8,123 nucleotides of DNA from a candidate division WWE3 bacterium (lineage in GTDB: Bacteria > Patescibacteriota > 4484-211 > JAGQKX01), in assembly GCA_020429905.1 (NCBI GenBank), contig JAGQKX010000033.1:1-8123 (forward strand), given 5' to 3'. This document shows, piece after piece, positions 6,268 through 8,123 of this stretch. Under the pieces are notes generated by a model, which worked only from the letters and a program-made list of their open reading frames with translations, was not told the origin of the DNA and searched no databases. The first letter of the stretch is position 1, and every line of letters begins with the position of its first letter. Made by a program: the position numbers and the translations under genes.

Positions 6268-6314
6268 CCTATAGCGTATAGCGTGGTTGGTAATACATAA
6301 CTGAAAATGTATAA
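6240..6314. repeat. Nested inverted repeats around the 6239-6267 promoter
   Basis: The outer arms are TTATACATTTT (6240-6250) and AAAATGTATAA (6304-6314), 11 bp and perfect. The inner arms are TTATCAACC (6261-6269) and GGTTGGTAA (6285-6293), 9 bp with one mismatch or wobble. Between them are two adjacent copies of TATAGCG (6270-6276, 6277-6283). The outer left arm overlaps the minus-strand -10 box and the inner left arm overlaps its -35 box. They may be operators for a dimeric regulator or part of an RNA fold. Confidence 0.5.
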
Positions 6315-6360
6315 GATACTTAGTATTAATTAGTTACTGTATTAAGGTTCGTTGCCGGAA

Positions 6361-6388
6361 ATAAAAAACCGGCTGTGTCAGGCCGGTT
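6361..6388 (-). terminator. Rho-independent terminator, second of a tandem pair
   Basis: The stem is AACCGGC (6367-6373) with GCCGGTT (6382-6388), 7 bp with an 8-base loop. On the minus strand it is followed by TTTTTTAT (6368-6361). No T run exists on the plus-strand side. Its stem nearly repeats that of the terminator at 6411-6447. Confidence 0.75.
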
Positions 6389-6410
6389 ACTGGGTAAGTA
6401 GGTTTATTTT

Positions 6411-6447
6411 AAAACTAAAAAAACCGGCCGTACTAAACTGGCCGGTT
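6411..6447 (-). terminator. Rho-independent terminator, first of a tandem pair
   Basis: The stem is AACCGGCC (6422-6429) with GGCCGGTT (6440-6447), 8 perfect GC-rich pairs around a 10-base loop. On the minus strand it runs into TTTTTTTAGTTTT (6423-6411). It ends whatever is transcribed leftward from 6450-6540, not a plus-strand gene. Confidence 0.8.
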
Positions 6448-6538
6448 ATAAATGTCTTTACTTCTTTGTAGCTTTAAGTTCGAAAATTCGAAACCATTTC
6501 TTAAAGGCACTCGGTAAAGACCAAGGCGATATTGTTAT
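6415..6538 (-). ncRNA. Candidate small RNA (about 125 nt) with its own promoter and terminator
   Basis: A minus-strand promoter (6545-6573) predicts a start near 6538, and a strong terminator ends the unit near 6415. In between, the RNA can form CUUGGU-CUUU-ACCGAG, whose U-G pair exists only on this strand, and UUCGA-AUUU-UCGAA, then the terminator hairpin. It could instead be a tiny gene: the frame beginning with ATA exactly 6 bases after the -10 box is open for 26 codons (containing SPWSLPSAFKKWF, ending KATKK) and stops just before the terminator, but it has no ATG, GTG or TTG start. A worn remnant of a larger gene is the third option. Confidence 0.4.
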
Positions 6539-6544
6539 GGGTCA

Positions 6545-6573
6545 AATATATCATGAAGAATCTGCGTAGTCAA
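6545..6573 (-). promoter_or_regulatory. Strong promoter of the candidate small RNA
   Basis: On the minus strand TTGACT (6568-6573), a 17-base spacer, TATATT (6545-6550): 10 of 12 consensus bases with ideal spacing. Its -35 hexamer overlaps the -35 of the divergent glycoside hydrolase promoter, so the two may compete for polymerase. Confidence 0.55.
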
Positions 6574-6595
6574 GGAATATCTTCTACGGTATAGT
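6567..6595 (+). promoter_or_regulatory. Promoter of the GH1 gene; probable leaderless start
   Basis: TAGTCA (6567-6572), a 17-base spacer, TATAGT (6590-6595): 4 of 6 and 5 of 6 matches. The -10 box ends 6 bases before the ATG at 6602, so the mRNA should start at or beside the start codon. There is no Shine-Dalgarno site. Confidence 0.55.
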
Positions 6596-6601
6596 GTAAT
6601 T

Positions 6602-7801
6602 ATGTCAGACCAATATTCATTTCCGGATTCTTTTTTATGGGGCACGGCTATTGCCGCCCATCAAGTAGAAGGAAACAATAAAAACAATGATTGGTGGCGC
6701 TGGGAACAGTCAAAAACTCCTGATCGAAAGTACCCGCTTGAACCTTCCAACGAAGCCTGTGATTTTTATAACCGATATGAAGAAGATTTTGATATCTGCC
6801 AAGAATTTAACACGAACGCGATTAGGTTGTCTGTTGAATGGGCTCGAATTCAACCCAAAATTGATGTCTATGATCAGACGGCGATTGACCATTATAAAAA
6901 AATGTTCATGGCAGCGAGAGAACGCGGATTGCAAATATTTCTAACCTTGCATCACTTCACGAGTCCGGTGTGGTTTGCCGATCGCGGAGGGTGGCATGCG
7001 CGGGATGCGGTTGCGATTTTCCGTCAATATGCTCAAGTGTGTGCCGAAGAGTTTTCTGATTACGTGGATGCTTTCATCACCATCAATGAGCCTCAAGTTT
7101 ATGCGCTCAAATCGTATACTGATGGCACCTGGCCTCCTAATCTTCGTAACCCGTGGCTTTCGTATTATGTTCAAATAAATTTGATGCGTGCACACCGAAG
7201 CGCCTACGATGCCATCAAGACGATTTGCGATACACCAGTTGGTCTGGCGAAAAACATTGTCTGGTACGACACAAACCCGTTTGCATCCAACCTTATTGAT
7301 CGGGCTGCAGCTCGATTTCTTAATTATCTTAATGATGATTTTTTCCTGTTACCACTTATGGGGAAGATAGATTTTTTGGGACTCAATTATTATTTCACGC
7401 AGCGTCTTCACTATCTTCGTATTGATAATCCTAACGACTACGTGAGCGATATGGGGTGGTGGATTAATCCCGGAGGACTGGGAGAAATTTTGCAAAAATT
7501 AAAGAAATATAAAGTTCCGATTTATATCACAGAGAATGGACTGGCCGATGCGACGGATCGGTACCGGGAACATTTTTTGCGAGATATGCTCATTGCTTGT
7601 GGTCAAGCAATCTTAAGCGGCGTTGATCTCAGGGGATATTTCCATTGGTCATTGATGGATAACTATGAATGGCATGAGGGATTTTGGCCGAGATTTGGGT
7701 TGGTAGAGATCGATCGCGAACATAACCTGGCTCGAAAACCGCGACAATCGTTTTATTATTACGCCAAAGTGTGTCAAAATAATACAGTAGAAGTAAATTA
7801 A
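6602..7801 (+). CDS. Glycoside hydrolase family 1 (beta-glucosidase-like)
   Basis: 399 residues, shorter than the usual 440-480 of the family but with all core motifs in order. They are FLWGTAIAAHQVEG (11-24, sugar-binding Gln21), IRLSVEWARIQP (74-85), LTLHHF (114-119), TINEP with the acid/base Glu163, FLGLNYY (258-264), YITENG with the nucleophile Glu311, and WSLMDNYEW then RFGLVEID near the end (349-371). Family 1 enzymes hydrolyse beta-linked glucosides or galactosides with retention of configuration. I see no phospho-sugar-binding Ser-Lys-Tyr signature near the C-terminus, so a non-phosphorylated sugar is more likely. There is no signal peptide, so it should be cytoplasmic. The missing length is mostly in the middle (about 205-255), where loops that shape the active site would lie. 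The next gene starts 8 bases later, presumably in one operon. Confidence 0.93.
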   Translation: MSDQYSFPDSFLWGTAIAAHQVEGNNKNNDWWRWEQSKTPDRKYPLEPSNEACDFYNRYEEDFDICQEFNTNAIRLSVEWARIQPKIDVYDQTAIDHYKKMFMAARERGLQIFLTLHHFTSPVWFADRGGWHARDAVAIFRQYAQVCAEEFSDYVDAFITINEPQVYALKSYTDGTWPPNLRNPWLSYYVQINLMRAHRSAYDAIKTICDTPVGLAKNIVWYDTNPFASNLIDRAAARFLNYLNDDFFLLPLMGKIDFLGLNYYFTQRLHYLRIDNPNDYVSDMGWWINPGGLGEILQKLKKYKVPIYITENGLADATDRYREHFLRDMLIACGQAILSGVDLRGYFHWSLMDNYEWHEGFWPRFGLVEIDREHNLARKPRQSFYYYAKVCQNNTVEVN

Positions 7802-7809
7802 ACACTGCC

Positions 7810-8123
7810 ATGAGTTTCTTGGGTTCTGCTCGAAAAAAAACAAAAAAAGTAGCGCATTCATTTGAAAAAAAATCCTGGTATCACAAACAATTTCATCAGG
7901 CAGTTTCGCTTGTCAAAAAGCTTTGGTCACTCAGATTGGTCAAAATTATCGTGCTTGTGTTGTTCTTCCTTTTAATCACGCCTTTTATCGTATTTATTAT
8001 TCTCCGCCCAAAAACTCCCGATCATTTTAATTACGGGATTACTTTTAGTAACCGATACGCCCAAGAACTGGGGCTCGATTGGCAGGATACCTATCTTAAA
8101 ATTATTGATGAGTTAAAAGTGAA
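7810..8123 (+). CDS. Membrane-anchored protein entering a probable TIM-barrel domain (3' end missing)
   Basis: The ATG at 7810 opens 104 codons to the window edge with no stop. Residues 1-42 are strongly basic and should be cytoplasmic. Residues 43-65 are a single membrane segment. After a short linker, FNYGITFSNRYAQELGLDW (73-91) and the helix before the edge resemble the first strand and helix of glycoside hydrolase-like TIM barrels ('G-x-T-F-S ... A-x-x-L-G-L-D-W'). The barrel would lie outside the cell, anchored by its N-terminus. It starts 8 bases after the GH1 stop with no Shine-Dalgarno site and no -10 box at the leaderless position, so it is probably co-transcribed and translated by coupling. 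Runs of eight and seven A (7833-7840, 7842-7848) encode Lys codons near the start. Coding status is likely; the domain call is tentative. Confidence 0.7.
   Translation, partial: MSFLGSARKKTKKVAHSFEKKSWYHKQFHQAVSLVKKLWSLRLVKIIVLVLFFLLITPFIVFIILRPKTPDHFNYGITFSNRYAQELGLDWQDTYLKIIDELKV

Noticed and set aside
6261..6269. DnaA-box-like TTATCAACC
   Set aside because: It matches the box poorly at the last positions, has no companions, and is one arm of an inverted repeat; no origin is claimed.
6287..6315. Plus-strand promoter TTGGTA-17-TATAAG
   Set aside because: It fits reasonably, but its bases are the right arms of the nested inverted repeats around the stronger minus-strand promoter, and no gene follows closely.
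1..8123. CRISPR arrays, insertion sequences, integrase sites and rRNA
   Set aside because: No regularly spaced repeats, transposase ORFs, terminal inverted repeats or rRNA segments were seen on either strand.

Overview
The window looks like a chromosomal fragment from a small-genome, uncultured bacterium, most likely of the Candidate Phyla Radiation (Patescibacteria). That placement is an inference. It rests on compact genes with gaps of 8 to 50 bases, a rhomboid protease fused to N-terminal zinc ribbons, a small membrane-tethered protein with a helical 'LIKAGW' domain, and start codons that sit directly behind promoter -10 boxes instead of Shine-Dalgarno sites. No rRNA, tRNA, CRISPR array or insertion sequence is visible.

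Left part (1-2769). A rhomboid-family protease with two zinc ribbons runs leftward off the edge. Divergent from it are three rightward genes: a membrane-anchored TIM-barrel protein resembling glycoside hydrolases (744-1694), a small tail-anchored protein with an N-terminal helical domain (1737-2126), and a membrane-anchored leucine-rich-repeat protein (2162-2722). Each has its own -10-like hexamer 6 or 7 bases before the ATG, which points to leaderless mRNAs. A rho-independent terminator (2731-2769) closes the convergent gene on the right.

Middle (2806-5619). A 937-residue UPF0182/COG1615 membrane protein of unknown function lies on the minus strand. It is the only gene here with a clear Shine-Dalgarno site, and it is visibly richer in G+C than its neighbours.

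Non-coding block (5620-6601). This gap of about 980 bases is large for such a compact region. From 5684 to 6314 it is tiled almost end to end with inverted repeats. It holds a near-consensus minus-strand promoter (6239-6267) inside nested inverted repeats, a possible leaderless 36-codon ORF just before UPF0182 (5671-5781), and a separate minus-strand unit (promoter 6545-6573, tandem terminators 6411-6447 and 6361-6388) that could make a small RNA of about 125 nt. This block is the best candidate for something undescribed.

Right part (6602-8123). A family 1 glycoside hydrolase with both catalytic glutamates is followed after 8 bases by a membrane-anchored protein that enters what looks like another TIM barrel before the window ends. 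With the 744-1694 protein, the window has three genes that point to glycan processing, at least two of them predicted to face outward from the membrane. The surface proteins, UPF0182 and rhomboid suggest cell-envelope functions, but no pathway can be reconstructed.
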